A stretch of DNA of 14,933 bases from assembly GCA_964408025.1 (NCBI GenBank), contig CAYOXX010000082.1:1-14933 (forward strand), given 5' to 3'. Below, one piece after another: positions 14,840 through 14,933 of this stretch. Source of the stretch: CAYOXX01 sp964408025. Its GTDB lineage: Bacteria; Acidobacteriota; DATKUA01. The position numbers and the translations under genes were made by a program. Position 1 is the stretch's first letter. Every line of letters begins with the position of its first letter. The notes beneath the pieces were generated by a model, which searched no databases, was not told where the DNA came from, and worked only from the letters and a program-made list of their open reading frames with translations.

Positions 14840-14933
14840 GTAAATCGATAACCTGAAGCGCCCGTCGGACTAGCCCGGATATTGCACAAGATTCAGCCGT
14901 CCGGCGGCCTATTGTCCCGAATCTCTTTGTTGC
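14840..14933. other. Right-edge intergenic sequence, no gene seen
   Basis: Only 94 bp after the hydrolase stop. It contains a short stem, GCCG/CGGC, near 14897, without a T-run, so a terminator is not convincing. The frames are too short to judge, and the next gene lies outside the window. Confidence 0.5.

Noticed and set aside
1..14933. tRNA, rRNA or CRISPR array
   Set aside because: No cloverleaf, rRNA-like conserved stretch or regularly spaced repeat array was seen on either strand.

Overview
The window reads as a stretch of chromosome from a GC-rich, Gram-negative bacterium, most likely an Acidobacteriota member or close relative. The evidence is the left-edge gene, which has the layout of the acidobacterial VWFA-related family, together with a long Oar-like TonB-dependent receptor carrying a carboxypeptidase-regulatory N-terminal domain, lipoprotein sulfatase-like/TPR fusions, and phosphofructokinases of the mixed ATP/PPi group. 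The taxonomic call is an inference from family content; no rRNA or other marker gene is present.

Layout. On the minus strand, from right to left: an ATP-type phosphofructokinase (10240-11346), two tandem paralogous sulfatase-fold/TPR lipoproteins (7972-10128 and 5722-7905), an AT-richer spacer of about 400 bp, an outer-membrane TonB-dependent receptor (2518-5310) ending in a clear rho-independent terminator, a spacer of about 450 bp, and a pair with 52 bp between them: a secreted carboxypeptidase-regulatory/TPR protein (1105-2070) and a secreted VWFA protein that runs off the left edge (1-1052). On the plus strand: a PPi-type phosphofructokinase (11505-12662), divergent from the ATP-type one across a 158-bp promoter region, then a spacer of about 320 bp with a near-consensus sigma70 promoter and a probably structured leader, and a secreted alpha/beta-hydrolase with a duplicated C-terminal domain (12980-14839).

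How the genes may work together. The five minus-strand genes from 1 to 10128 all encode envelope or exported proteins: outer-membrane receptor, lipoprotein hydrolases, and periplasmic or surface scaffolds (TPR, VWFA, carboxypeptidase-like beta domains). They may form an outer-membrane acquisition or surface-processing locus, but only positions 1-2070 and perhaps 5722-11346 look like operons. The two phosphofructokinases are the central-metabolism part. One carries the Gly typical of ATP use and the other the Asp typical of PPi use, so the head-to-head pair could supply irreversible and reversible routes at the same glycolytic step.

The points most worth following are: both sulfatase-like proteins have Thr, not Cys or Ser, at the catalytic position; the divergent ATP/PPi phosphofructokinase pair; a leader with an 8-bp long-range stem ahead of the hydrolase; and an unrecognised domain of about 90-100 residues, present twice at the end of that hydrolase and joined by an octaglycine linker. 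I found no tRNA, rRNA, CRISPR array or intact mobile element.
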